Below, piece after piece: positions 35,104-45,723 of a DNA stretch of 64,000 nt. The position numbers and the translations under genes are program-made. The notes under the pieces were generated by a model. That model was not told the DNA's origin, did no database searches, and worked only from the letters and a program-made list of their open reading frames with translations. Source of the DNA: Sinotaia quadrata (lineage: Eukaryota; Mollusca; Gastropoda; Architaenioglossa; Viviparidae); contig CM054179.1 of assembly GCA_028829895.1 (NCBI GenBank), positions 32,581,117 through 32,645,116 of the forward strand. The letters are read 5' to 3'. Every line of letters begins with the position of its first letter. Within the stretch, counting starts at the first letter, position 1.

Positions 35104-36530
35104 TGTGGAGGAGTAAATTTGCCTCTCCCTATTTTAAAATTTAAACTGAGCAATATGGTAAGATTAGCAGAGAACATAATGGAATGGAGAAAAATGGTTG
35201 TCAGGTCATCAGTGGTGCCCCAACAGTCAATAAGACTAAGGAATAGATAGATAGATTTTAAAATTGTAAAATTTAATTGTTATATAAATTGCTAAATTGT
35301 CAGAGCAACCCGACCCTATGACAATATTTTTGAAGTGTCTGAGTTGAAGTAAATGCTTGATGCAAGAATATTCTAGATTTGCTGATATAATTAAAAATAG
35401 TGAGTCGTTATTTTATTATCCAATGATTATGACTTTCGAGAATGAGACCTGCCAATGGGCTGAGATTAGAAAGTTTACTTGCTGTAGAAAATTCTGTTTT
35501 CTGATCAATTTTGAATTTGGAGTGGAAAGAAGTCCAGTTTTGAAAAGCAGCCATTAGCTTTGTGGTGAGTTAAACTGACTAACAGAGAATGGACTTTGAA
35601 ATATTTCATGTAATGTTGCTATTTATATGTTATACTTGTGTAGAGATGTAATATGTAAGTTGAATCTTATTTCTACAAATGTCTGAAATAAGCTGCTTGC
35701 ATTTAGTGTGCTGACACTTGACACTGTTTTGATATGCTGTTTTTATTGTGCCATGTGGGTGTATTGGGCTAATGAATACCTTTGCAGGAAGCTGTAAGTT
35801 GAGAATGGAATGTAAGTCAGAATGGATGAACTGAAACTTAGGTTTGCTCCTTCATTATATTTTGCAGTGAGCAAGTAGCCTTTCTAGTTTCCAGTTACCC
35901 TTCATGTGTTCACTGGCTATAAACCTGAATGACCCAGAAGATGCATGATTTTGTTGTAGTGTGTGTAAGCATAAGGGAGTATGCTATACACTTTTGATGT
36001 ATCATGGGCAAAATATGTTGAGTACATCAGGAAAAAGAGTACATTGACATTACAAAAATACTGTAATCATGTTCTGCTCAAAGGAAGTGACATGGTGAAG
36101 AGTGCGCTCAAGTTCGTTCAAGAGGAAAATAGCACATCAGAGTTTTCCACGTGTGGAGGGAGAAGGTACTGATGTGAACATTGCAACATTGTTCTAAATT
36201 CTAAAAGCAGTGAAAGACTATTAAAGCAGCGCTTAATCCAGGTCTTGTAAAAAGAATGTAATCACATACCTCTAATAACTCCATTTCTATTCTCTGATAG
36301 AACTGACATGTGATTTGTATTGACATATTGTTAAATTGTATTTATGATAAGACTGTATAGTTGTAAAATTATCCGAACGTGGATTCATGGAAATACTGAT
36401 GTCAAGTAATCTATTTGATTGTATTTGCCATATGCATATTTTATTGCTGATTTTATAAATTTATTGTTTAATTTATTGACCTTCTTATACACAGTGATAA
36501 TTTTATTTTGGAGAAGAAAGTGGGTTGATG
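35104..36530 (+). repeat. LTR-like repeat, 5' part, broken by a hAT element
   Basis: It begins TGTGGAGGAGTAAATTTGCC, then TCTCCCTATTTTAAAATT, a diverged form of the Gmr1-like LTR start, but in plus orientation and only 32 bp from the minus-oriented LTR ending at 35071. It continues to 36530, where the hAT element begins, and resumes at 38461. Its last part aligns with 12669-13016. No coding frame of note. Confidence 0.65.
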
Positions 36531-36978
36531 CAGCCCTGAAAATGAAAAAAAAGTCCCACTAGCCTTTGGCTAGTAACTTAAAAATTTTAGTAGCCAAACT
36601 AAAAATGTTACTAGCCAAACTAAAATTTTTACTAGCCAATTTAATTTTTTTCTAGATAGCCTAACATAAAAAAATACTGTTTTGTTCAGGTAATCTGGGT
36701 GGTCATGTGGTTATTAGCTATAGTATCGTGTCAATTTTATTAATAAAAGTAGTAGCTAGATATTATTAAGATAATTTGGGGGGGGGGAGTTTGAGAGAGA
36801 GAGAGAAAGAGAGCGAATGATGTCAGTGTTATACAAATCAATGTGTGATTTCATCTATATTTCAGTTTGAATTTTTTTTAATTTTCTGAAGAAGGTCTTT
36901 TACAACGAAAGCTCAATTTTGTTTTACAGTGATGTTTTTATTTTTACTTTCAACTTAATCTGATAAAGTTATCAATAA

Positions 36979-37536
36979 TCAATCATCATCATCATCATCT
37001 GCTGGGATCAGAACATCCGGCCACTCAGTGTATTGTAACTTTCTAGGCCTGCCAGATGAATTTGTCCACTTGGCAGCAGAACTCTCAGGCTGGAAGTCTT
37101 CCAGTGGAGGACCATCTGCTGAGATCCTGATGAGGTCTTCCAGGGTTTCAGTTGCTAGAGAGCTCCTGACATCACTCTTGATTCTTTTCTGGGCGGAGAA
37201 GATCCTCTCACACTGAACTGAGCTGATGGGGAGGACAAGGAGGATCTGGATGAGGTGCAGCAAGTCCTTATAGTCAGACTTGTATGGCTCCTTGGTTAGC
37301 AGAGTAGCCCACAATGCTGAGTAGCTTTTGTCGCTAAACTCCCTCACCACCAGCATCTTCAAGCTACACCACTGTCCAAGCACCTTTCCTATTTCACACT
37401 TATTTCTTTCCAGTGGTTCCTTGAACCAGTCCAAGAGTGTTTTGATCTCCTCTTCACCAAAGTCAACAAGGTGATTGTCATCTGAAGGCCAAGAATCATG
37501 GTTAATCATGGAGGGCAAGCCGTAGGAAAGAATCAT
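36979..37536 (-). CDS. hAT transposase C-terminal dimerisation region
   Basis: An intact 185-codon frame. It contains FGEEEIKTLLDWFKEPL (about residues 27-43) and the hAT dimerisation signature LLHLIQILLVLPISSVQC, then ERIFSAQKRIKSDVRSSL (about residues 91-126), followed by ETLEDLIRISADGPPLEDF and an Asp-rich tail ending in six Asp codons. This corresponds to the C-terminal end of ZNF862-like hAT transposases. The DDE catalytic domain is not present upstream, so this cannot be a working transposase alone. The frame has no stops, which suggests recent deletion. It is probably not a host gene; expression as an independent protein is possible but unsupported. Confidence 0.85.
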   Translation of the reverse strand: MILSYGLPSMINHDSWPSDDNHLVDFGEEEIKTLLDWFKEPLERNKCEIGKVLGQWCSLKMLVVREFSDKSYSALWATLLTKEPYKSDYKDLLHLIQILLVLPISSVQCERIFSAQKRIKSDVRSSLATETLEDLIRISADGPPLEDFQPESSAAKWTNSSGRPRKLQYTEWPDVLIPADDDDDD

Positions 37537-37539
37537 AAT

Positions 37540-37760
37540 TCTTAATTTAAAAAATAAAAGGGGGAGATAACGTTGCTATCTTGGGCAAGTCAACTGATTT
37601 ATCTAACGATGTGTCGTTGAGTAATAGCCTGAATCACTTGGCATTTTCGGTGTCAGGCCGTCCAGCTGTCGCTTTTGTTAGAGATTAATCAATAACCAAT
37701 ATTGATACCTGGAAATCTAAAATAGGACAAAATCGTTAAACCTAGACTGGACACGTGACA
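37540..37760. repeat. segment shared with 44320-44545
   Basis: Inside the hAT element, GGGGGAGATAACG...CAAGTCAACTGATTTATCT...TATTGATACCTGGAAATCTA and then AAATAGGACA match 44338-44545 in order. Both end at GTGACAG. It is a piece of another repeat nested in the hAT, or hAT sequence captured elsewhere; orientation is the same in both. Confidence 0.75.
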
Positions 37761-37802
37761 GTGTCTGCATGCAAATAAAGCGTCGACTCCACGATGAGCT
37801 TA

Positions 37803-37892
37803 TGTGTCGACCTCTACATTGTATGGATGTGCCAACCTCTACAGTGTATAGATGTGCCGACCTGTACACTGTATGGATGTGCCGACCATTGC
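37803..37892. repeat. 25-bp minisatellite inside the hAT element
   Basis: The unit TGTG(T/C)C(G/A)ACC(T)CTACA.TGTAT(G/A)GA is repeated with starts at 37803, 37828, 37853 and 37878 (last copy partial). Period is exactly 25 bp. Confidence 0.85.
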
Positions 37893-38460
37893 GGACAACG
37901 TGAGCATAGCGTAAGAAATGTGGGCGTCACATTGCAACTTTGGGAAGAAGTGAACGAATCAATTACCTGTTCCACTGCTGGACAGTCACGTTATTATGCT
38001 TCTGTGACCTCAACGTGCAGACGATCAACGAGGGAAATAACCCGTCTGTGTGATGGACTTGTCTTTCACAATGAACGTTCTGAACCCAAATCTTTCATGA
38101 ATTGCTTGAAAAGTCAACTGTCTAGGGTCCACATTGTTTCGGAATTGTTTCAAGTCAGACATCATATTCACAAAAAAATTAACCAGGAAAATTCATGCTT
38201 CCAAACTTTGGGAGGAATGATCTCTGGGTACCACTTGCCGATCGCTTCATTGTTGATCTTTGTACAGGAAATGAAGAGTGAAAATTTGGGGACTTCCGGG
38301 CTGAGTAAAAATACGGATAGGAACATTTACAAACCCATAGTTGTTCACAAAAAAGTTCATTTTAGCGCACTCGCAGTTGGCGACTAAAGTTTTTTTTTTA
38401 GTCGCCAATTTTTTTTTTCACTAGCCATGGCGACTAAATTAGTCGCCATTTTCAGGCCTG

Positions 38461-38532
38461 GGTTGATGGATTAAAAGTCAGATTTGTCTTCTCCTTTGGT
38501 AAGAAGTTTTCCACCTACGGAGAGATTGTGTG
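38461..38532 (+). repeat. LTR-like repeat, 3' part beyond the hAT insertion
   Basis: It continues the repeat broken at 36530 and matches 12940-13016 (GATTAAAA, TTCTCCTTTGGTAAGAAG, TTTTCCACCTAC). The exact LTR end is not certain. Confidence 0.65.
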
Positions 38533-39624
38533 ACCATGAATATTTATCTTTTTATGTTGTGGAACATAGAAAATATGTACAGTGTTAGTATATCCACCTA
38601 GAGAGACAAGTGGTGTCTGGTGGAGGATCATTAATAAAATAACATTAAAATTCACATCACTTGTAATTAGTTATGAAGATTAATTAATAATAAACATAAT
38701 TTTCATTAACTAAGTGGTGTTGCCACCACACAATAATTTATAAATATTTGATAAATGTACTCTTCCACTGTGACTATAAAAAATATTAAACATTAAATTA
38801 AGCATAAATAATAAATTGTATTGGAAGTCTTAAAACTTTGAAGAATTACTGTGAAAATAAAATACAAACAGTAAAGCAATGAGAGATTTATAAAGAAAGT
38901 CTTCATTGGTCCATAACAACATTCAAAGTTACTGAAAGCATGATCAAAATAGCATAGCATCAAATATACTGGCAGCTTTGGTTGCTAGAAACAGTAGAAT
39001 TATTAATACAAGAAAATTCTGATACTGAAGGAGTAGTATCAAATTTTCAAACTCAGACAATGAAGACACTACTGATTCTGGCAATGATGAGCCAGAGGAA
39101 GCATGAGTGATGACAGTTACAAGAGAGACATGACATCAGACCAGAGTTTCAGAAGTTTTTCAATTTTCATTATTTTTAGAGGTACTCCTATGCCATGGTG
39201 CAAGTTGCTTGGCAATAAAGATAATAAGCTTTCTAAATATATATAGTGTCTTGATTAAAATTACTGTGTCTGCTGGAATTTTAAAAAAATCCCTAAAAAC
39301 TATACATCTACATGAATCAAGATGTCACTTAAAGTGTGTCATGAATGTTAGGATGTTTGTAAATAAAAAGGTTGATTATGATGAAAATTTGACTTTTTCC
39401 ATTTTTCAGTCTGTAAATCACTTAAAAACTAAGATAATTTGAATTGATGAGATTAGTGAATGTCATGCTAATGGAAATCATAAATGTCTGGTAGCATTGA
39501 AGACATTAACTAGCAAACATCCTAGAAAAATAGTATCTTGGACAAAAGAAAATGTCCAACAACTTAAAAATTCAAATCAACAATATTTCTGCATAACTAA
39601 ATTTACTGTACTATGAAAAATTAC
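38533..39624. other. intron sequence, nothing recognised
   Basis: AT-rich intron up to the CUB1a exon. No recognisable element or coding region. Confidence 0.5.
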
Positions 39625-39740
39625 CTTGTCTGGTGCAGTGGTGATCTGCCAAACACAGCTAATGTTATTGGAGTAAAAGGTTCCGGACACATGAGGATAA
39701 CTGAAGATCCCACTTGGACTTGTGAAGTGTCCTCCACAAC
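39625..39740 (-). CDS. CUBN: cubilin-like exon: first part of CUB1
   Basis: The acceptor is ATTATTTTGCAG and the donor GACAAG|GTAATT. The frame (phase 1 in, 0 out) reads S-CGGHFTSPSGIFSYP, then HVSGTFYSNNISCVWQI and TTAPDK. It opens the first CUB domain after the EGF array: CGG, GIFSYP strand and the second cysteine in SCVW. The preceding residues from exon 46734-46917 are NPQQ, so EGF and CUB1 are joined by a very short linker, as I recall for vertebrate cubilin (PQQ-C-G). It connects to 22081-22324 across a 17.3-kb intron, the largest here. Confidence 0.92.
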
Positions 39741-40285
39741 CTGCAAAATAATAGATCAATTCAAAGTATGTGAAGACTTTAATTTATATCCTTGTATAAC
39801 CTAATTTAAGGGAGGCAAAACAAGTACATTATGAAGCTATAAATAGGTCTTAAATTACAGATTATGACATAAATACTATTGTGACATCATGCCACCAACA
39901 GGTGGAATGGAGCAGTCCAAAGCAGAAGAAAAGGAATGCAGTTTGTCAACCATTTCTTCATTAGTCATTCATAGCAATACTTACCCATCCATTTCCATTA
40001 CTCCATCTGCTGCTAACCTAGATTTTCACCCTGCCATGTAGGTGGCAAAATCTTAAAGTTATTATCTAACCATAGCAATATGAAGCAAAAGGTCTCCTTT
40101 CCTTTCTGGCTCAGCTCTCTCCCCCTCTTTTACCCCTCTGTACCAATAACCAAAGAAATATACAAAAAACTAAAGTGCTGTGCTTCTTATGCTGAATCAG
40201 TTCATAAAGAGGATTACGCAGGTCATTGTTACTTAAGGGTATAAAGAAGCTTAATATCTACCTCTGAGTAGTCAAAGACTCCTGT
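39741..40285. other. intron sequence, nothing recognised
   Basis: A somewhat GC-richer intron patch with pyrimidine runs (CTCTCTCCCCCTCTTTTACC near 40125). No element identified. Confidence 0.45.
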
Positions 40286-40600
40286 TTGGAAAATACACTA
40301 ACCAAATTCAACAAAACAATAAACATCCTCAAAGCTACCAAGGGGAAAGACTGGGGAGCAGACACTCAAACATTATTAACATTCACCAGAGCGCTAATCT
40401 ACTCTATAATAGATTATGGCAGTGCAACATACACAGCCACAAAAAACCAAAAATCAAAGCGTTAGAAACAGTACAAAACAAAGCCCTAAGAATAAGCACA
40501 TATGCACTCCCAAACACAAAAAATGAAGAATTTATACCACCTAATGCTAAAAGAAAGGAGAGACAAACAAATTCTTAATTTGGCAGATACACTGAGCAGA
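40286..40600 (+). pseudogene. LINE reverse transcriptase C-terminal fragment (I/jockey-like)
   Basis: The plus strand reads LENTLTKFNKTINILKAT, KDWGADTQTLLTFTRALI and SIIDYGSATYTA. After a small indel near 40446 it reads KIKALETVQNKALRIST. The W(G)A...LL..(Y/F)RALI.S.IDYG...Y.A, then L..VQNKALR pattern is the thumb region after the RT in I, jockey and related LINEs. Both sides are lost. It may belong to the same family as the 63.1-64.0 kb LINE, but the regions do not overlap, so this cannot be tested here. Confidence 0.75.
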
Positions 40601-40619
40601 TCAGTTGTAAAGTCCAGTG

Positions 40620-41815
40620 CTGGTCCCGGTAGCACTGAAAAGGAAGAAATTTTTATGACATAGGTAGAAAAAGAAGTTGAGGATATTCAGATGTCTCAAT
40701 ACATTTCAGTTTCTGAGGCAATGTAGCAGGAATTACAAGTTGCAACACAACAAGATTTTGAATTACAGCAGCTAAAGAAAATTATTCAGTCAGGATGGCC
40801 ACAAGAAAAGGGACTTGCAGACAGTTTGCAGTTGTATTTTCCATTTAGAGAATAGCTGTCCATACAGAATGGATTAGTCTTCAATGGAGAAAGGATTGTT
40901 GTTCCAAAAGGCTTGAGAGTGGTACTGCTTCATAAAAGCCACACAGGCTTACAAGAGTACCTTAGAAGGGCAAGAGAGATAATTTGCTTCCAGGGTTGAC
41001 AAAAGACCTACAAAAGAATCTTAAAAGATGTGAGCCATGTTTCTTATACCAAAAATGTTAAACAAAAGAACCATGTATAAGTCATCATATTCCAGATGAT
41101 GACCAAAAGCAGTATGTAGCTGTTGACCTTAAGAAATGACTAGGTAAGTGTTGTTGACTACTAATCAGATTTTTTCAAAGGTCACAGGATTAAAGACAAA
41201 ACAGGTGAAGAGGTGATTTACAAGATGAATGCACATTTTGCACATCATGGCATACCAGAAAGAGAGGTATCTGACAACAGTCTGATGTTAAGTAGGAAAG
41301 AGTTCCAAAGATTTTAAGAACAATTTTAACATGTTACAAGCTTGCCAGGTTATCTACAGTCAAATGGAATGGCAGAAAATGCCATAAAGACAATAAAAAG
41401 CATGATGATGATGATGCAAGCTGAAGAAGACAATTCAGATGCATATTTAGCATTACTTCAGCTTCAGAACATTATATCCCAAAAGATAAAAACCTCACTG
41501 TCCCAAAGGTTGTTTGGGTGAAGAATTAGAAAATTGTTGTCATCAGCAAAGACTTTGCTAAGACTGCAAAAGAAGAGTTGATTAGCAGGAAATAAACTCA
41601 ACAAAGATTACAACAGAGGACCAGTAGAGTTAGAAACTCTAAGGTCAGAACAAACAGTAAGATTCAAAGCACTAAGATCAAAGAAGTGGATAAGAGCCAT
41701 AGTTGAAGACCAAGTTGACATTAGATCTTACAGAATCAGAACAGATAATGGAAAATTGTTCAGAAGAAACAAAACAGCTAAAAAAAAGTCTCCAGAACAA
41801 ACAGTTAGTTAGCCT
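40620..41815 (+). pseudogene. gypsy-type integrase pseudogene
   Basis: Plus-strand pieces in shifting frames match a Ty3/gypsy integrase. SVQNGLVFNGERIVVPKG and LRVVLLHKSHTGLQEYLRRA (about 40860-40970) correspond to the N-terminal zinc-binding segment. In the catalytic core, KDKTGEEVIYKMNAHFAHHG and IPEREVSDNS (about 41195-41285) carry the middle catalytic Asp, and PGYLQSNGMAENAIKTIKS (about 41345-41400) carries the NG.AE catalytic Glu. Stops at about 40852, 40997 and 41139 and several frameshifts show decay. No RT or LTR is attached. It belongs to a different lineage from the Gmr1-like copy, judging from its core spacing. Confidence 0.82.
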
Positions 41816-41832
41816 GGAACAGAGGTGGGTAA

Positions 41833-42700
41833 ACTTTCCAGTGCAAGGTCCACATACACAAATTTACACCTTGTTGCGGGCTGCATAGTTCATTAAGTAA
41901 AATAATTTATATTTGAAATTGCAAAAACAAAGGTATTTCTAAATATACTCATAATTATTTTTCAGCTGTTAATGTGTTGTTAATATTTGAAAACTTAAAC
42001 TTCAAAAGAAGCACATTTATTTAATAAACAGAGTCAGTGTAAATAATGCAGCTGATCACATTCATTGATGAGTTTGTCAAAATTTGGTGACAAGTTGCTG
42101 GTGCTGGCATTGAGTGGATACATTTCTCTCAAGAAAAGAAAATACAACAAGATGAATAGACACTAGAAAGTAAAGATAGAAACAGAAGGAACAATTCATA
42201 TTTAGAAAACCAAACGTTGTTTTGATTTAACGTAAATTTATTTATATACATTAAAAAAACTAAAAAAAACCCCACAATTGTGAGAAAGGGGGATGTGATG
42301 GTATTGAATTTACTTATACTCTGTAACAGGATGTTTATGAGAATAAATTGGGCATGCACACAGACGTGGCTTGCAATGGCTTACCTGCATTGATTTGCAT
42401 TATTCAGTCATTAAGAAAAGGCTAACAGAAGAAATCAGATCTCAGTTTACTCAATTATAAACAGCCATCTGTTCTGCAATTTTTATGCATCAATGCACTT
42501 TCTTGTAATCTAACTTCTAAATGAATGATCTTATTCTAGTTAGTCACAATAAACAATCTAAGCTCAGTTTCTGTAAAAAGTACTTCTTTGCCATTCTTTC
42601 TCTTCAGCTTAGCCTAAAAGCATGCATTTTGATTAATACTATTATTGAGCTTTCCAAACATTTTTGAACAAACCAGCCAATACTCAAACACTTTGGAGTA
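41833..42700. other. intron with hAT-like terminus and unclassified repeat
   Basis: At about 41828 CAGAGGTGGGTAAACTTTCC then AGTGCAAGGTCCACA has the form of a common hAT terminus ('CAG.GGTGGGCAAACTTTT...GGCCACA'). Its partner end was not found, so it may be a truncated non-autonomous element. The rest is AT-rich and not classified. Confidence 0.35.
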
Positions 42701-42703
42701 AAG

Positions 42704-43075
42704 GAAACTCTGGACATAAATCATATAATTCAAAATATATATAATTAAATATTACAAATACAATGCATACATTCACATGCATTTCTTCTCCAATCAAGGA
42801 TATAAAGACATTCAAGAGGACATGATATAAACACCTAGTCTTATTGCTAGCAACAAGTGATAATAATTTTAGCTTTAGCCCCCCATTCCCAAATCCCCCT
42901 TTAAATAAATCCTTATAACATAGACATTTAAGGAATAAAAGAAAAGTCAATTTGTCAAAATAAAAAGGGAATCTTCAGAATATATTAAACAAACTATGCT
43001 TATTTTAATTACATATTTTTGTTATTCTTAATCATTCACTGTATTAATGGTTTCCACTGCCTGTATAATTATTGA
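42704..43075. repeat. direct repeat, copy 1 (partner 45209-45593)
   Basis: About 370 bp starting AACTCTGGACATAAATCATA and ending GCCTGTATAATTATTGAGAG. The partner 2.5 kb to the right has the same sequence with few differences. Minus-strand open frames of 88 and 96 codons in the two copies are alike only because the DNA is alike. Confidence 0.88.
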
Positions 43076-44545
43076 GAGGTTCCATTAAGCGATTAAGCTG
43101 ATGCTTAAGCTTAAGTTGTTTACGCGTTAAGGGAATATAGGGCAAGCCAGAGGTGAAGGACGGATTGATAGACAGATACTAGATGCCCATATTTGGCTGT
43201 TTGCTTTCCGCACAGTGACGTAGCATTAAGCCGCCAGGTGACCTCAATTCATTCATATAGATGTCTGAATGAATCGAATTCCTCAGACGTGCCGACATTG
43301 ATACAGAGTGCCCATTATACAGGGGTAAAGAGAATTTGCATCCACCTATTATGACTGCACATTAACTTCACACAGTGGTAATATAATTGATTTCTCTAGA
43401 CTGTATCTTCTTACTCGTAAAAACTTATGTATTTTGTATTTTAAATAATGTGTAGAATATTTATGTGATTATTAATGTTGCCAAATATTTTTTAATTTTC
43501 CTTACCGAAGCTAAGTGGCGTTAGCATTTATTACACTTGTAAAATGATGAAGTAAAGACACCATGTCTGTAGTTATGTTTCTGTTGATTAATTGTTATCA
43601 TGGAAGAGCTAACAAGTTAACATGTGTTGCATGAATCACTAGCTAAATTGTATTATAATCATGATGGTATTGTAATGGAAGAAATATATATTGCAAAGAA
43701 TTTATTCATTTGAACTTTTATTAATTCAACTGTGAATTAGCTAAAGCTAAGTAGTGAAATTGTAAAGAGTAATTATCGCTTTTGCCACAAAGCCCATAGA
43801 ATTGTTATTGCCACACAATACTGTAACACGATGTTATTCGTTACAGCCCGTCTTGAGTCCTGAAAGCTGGAAGTCGGAATTCGAGATCGAGGAATCATCA
43901 GTCTCATGGAGACAGGAGCCTAGAGGTGAATCGACTAAATCCACAATCTTCTATACTAGAGCACCATCTGCAGTCTACACCTGAAATTGTAAAGGACCAC
44001 GAGAGGCCGCTAGAATATTGGCTACGTGACATCAGAGACTCATCAAATAATCGACAACAGTGTGTTCAACTGTCGAATGAACTATAAGATAAGTTATTGT
44101 GCCAAACGAGACAAGAACTCAGAGAGTGTGTGGTTAGTTAACTGGGCTGCGCGATAGTACACTCTTATTATTCGCGAATCGTAATTGTTAATTTTTCTTC
44201 TATTTTAATTGAATTGTTATTAAATTATTGTTATCTTACTCGTTGTTACATAATCATTTGTAGCATGACCAGAGATTCAAATGATTGGGGGTGAGCCGTA
44301 ATAAAAGGATAAAGAATTATAGATATTAATTTATAAATAAGGGGAGATAACATTATCAGTTGAGGCAAGTCAACTGATTTATCTGGCGAGGTGTCATGAT
44401 TAATTGGCCGAATATTGTGGCATTTCGTGGAAGATAAGTCAGGCTGTCTGGCTGTTGCTATTGTTAGGAATTATTCAATAAACTAATATTGATAACTGGA
44501 ATCTAAAATAGGACAGGGTTGTTAAATGTAGACCGGACATGTGAC
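43076..44545. repeat. unclassified insertion carrying a GGGAGATAAC repeat
   Basis: It begins abruptly after the end of direct-repeat copy 1, with TTCCATTAAGCGATTAAGCT, and ends near GGACATGTGACAG. It has many CG dinucleotides, unlike the flanks. Its last 200 bp (44338-44545) match 37559-37760 inside the hAT element. An end in TGTGACA would suit an LTR, but no matching start or target duplication was found. Confidence 0.5.
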
Positions 44546-44559
44546 AGAATCCAATAACA

Positions 44560-44980
44560 ACAACCAACTGAAATAGAATTAAATGTATATAAAAATTCAT
44601 TAATACCTGTCAAACTCATTATTATCATCAGAGAGTTTTAGCATGTAAGGCAATGTTTTCACTGGAGTTTTTTAACATATCTTTACCACTCTGGCTAAAA
44701 GAAATGCATCTGCAGTTGATAGAGCTGAGAGCATTCTGTGATCATTGGTTTAGGCAGGGGTGACAAGTCATTTAATAACAACCACCAAGTGAAATAGAAT
44801 AAATGTCTAGGTAAACATTGAAAAAACTCATTAAGACTTGTTAAACTCATTATTCTCATCAGAGAGATTTTAGCATGTAAGACAAAGCTTTCATTGGAGT
44901 TTTCTAAACTTTTCTTCACCTCTCTGGCTCAGATGGATGGAGCTGATAGCATTCTGTGGTCATCTGGTTCAGGCAGGGGC
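44560..44980. repeat. diverged tandem duplication of about 215 bp
   Basis: Two units, about 44560-44770 and 44777-44980, share AACAACCA(A/C), GTGAAATAGAAT(T)AAATG, AAACTCATTATT(A/C)TCATCAGAGAG, TTTTAGCATGTAAG and TTCAGGCAGGGG-type blocks. They differ by substitutions and small indels. Confidence 0.7.
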
Positions 44981-45208
44981 AACAAGTCCTCTCTGCTGGC
45001 CAGAAAATAAACAAATATGGCAGTCTGAGTGGAAAGTCAGGGCAGGCCTATTTTTAACCAAGGTCCACTGTGCTTGCATGTCACACAAAGCCAGACTAAA
45101 GAAGGATTGCCCTTTTTAAGTCATGCTACTATCATGTGTGTAATTGACTTCATGCACATACATTCATCAGATAGTTGAGTTTACAGATATGAAGAAAACT
45201 TGGACTAA

Positions 45209-45593
45209 AGAAAACTCTGGACATAAAGCATATAATTCAAAATATATATAATTAAATATTACAAATACGATGCATACATTCACATGCACACCTTCTCCAA
45301 ACAAGGATACAAAGACATTCAAGAGGACATGATATAAACACCTAGTCTTATTGCTAGCAACAAGTGATAATAATTTTAGCTCTAGGCCCCCATTCCCAAA
45401 TCCCCCTTTAAATAAATCCTTATAACACAGACATTTATGGAATAAAAGAAAAGTCAATTTGTCAAAATAAAAAGGGAATCTGTCAGAATATATTAAACAA
45501 ACTATGCTTATTTTAATTACATATTATATTTTATTGTTATTCTTAATTGTTCACTGTATTAACGGTTTCCACTGCCTGTATAATTATTAAGAG
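45209..45593. repeat. direct repeat, copy 2
   Basis: Partner of 42704-43075; starts AACTCTGGACATAAAGCATA and ends GCCTGTATAATTATTAAGAG. The sequence immediately after the end differs between copies, so the repeat unit ends there. Confidence 0.88.
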
Positions 45594-45682
45594 GACTTCT
45601 GTTAAACTTACTCACCCTCATTCTCAAAATAACTAAGCATTCTATATATATATATAACATAAGTATACATATGGCAAATCTA

Positions 45683-45684
<2 letters not shown>

Positions 45685-45719
<35 letters not shown>
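45685..45719. repeat. (TG)n microsatellite
   Basis: An uninterrupted TG dinucleotide run of about 17 units in the intron upstream of CUB1. Confidence 0.95.

Positions 45720-45723
<4 letters not shown>

Larger units (their letters stand above)
36531..38460 (-). mobile_element. internally deleted hAT transposon with 8-bp target duplication
   Basis: The left terminus is CAGCCCTGAAAATG; the right terminus inverted is CAGGCCTGAAAATGG. Both sides carry the identical octamer GGTTGATG (36523-36530 and 38461-38468). Subterminal CTAGCC/GGCTAG words are repeated at both ends, as in hAT transposase-binding regions. The homologous repeat at 12669-13016 shows the empty site. On the minus strand a start exon-like piece MKRSASGTQRSFLPKFG (from 38250) and the C-terminal dimerisation frame (36979-37536) remain, with the catalytic middle deleted. 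It is therefore non-autonomous but well preserved. Confidence 0.9.

Noticed and set aside
37794..38387. A 197-codon plus-strand open frame inside the hAT element, among the longest frames in the window
   Set aside because: It has no recognisable domain, overlaps a 25-bp minisatellite, and lies antisense to the hAT start exon (MKRSASGTQRS... on the minus strand). It is a shadow frame.
42684..45457. Two similar minus-strand frames of 88 and 96 codons (42684-42950 and 45167-45457), suggesting a conserved small gene pair
   Set aside because: The likeness extends equally beyond the frames and into non-coding DNA; it is explained by the 370-bp direct repeat. There is no start context or codon conservation.
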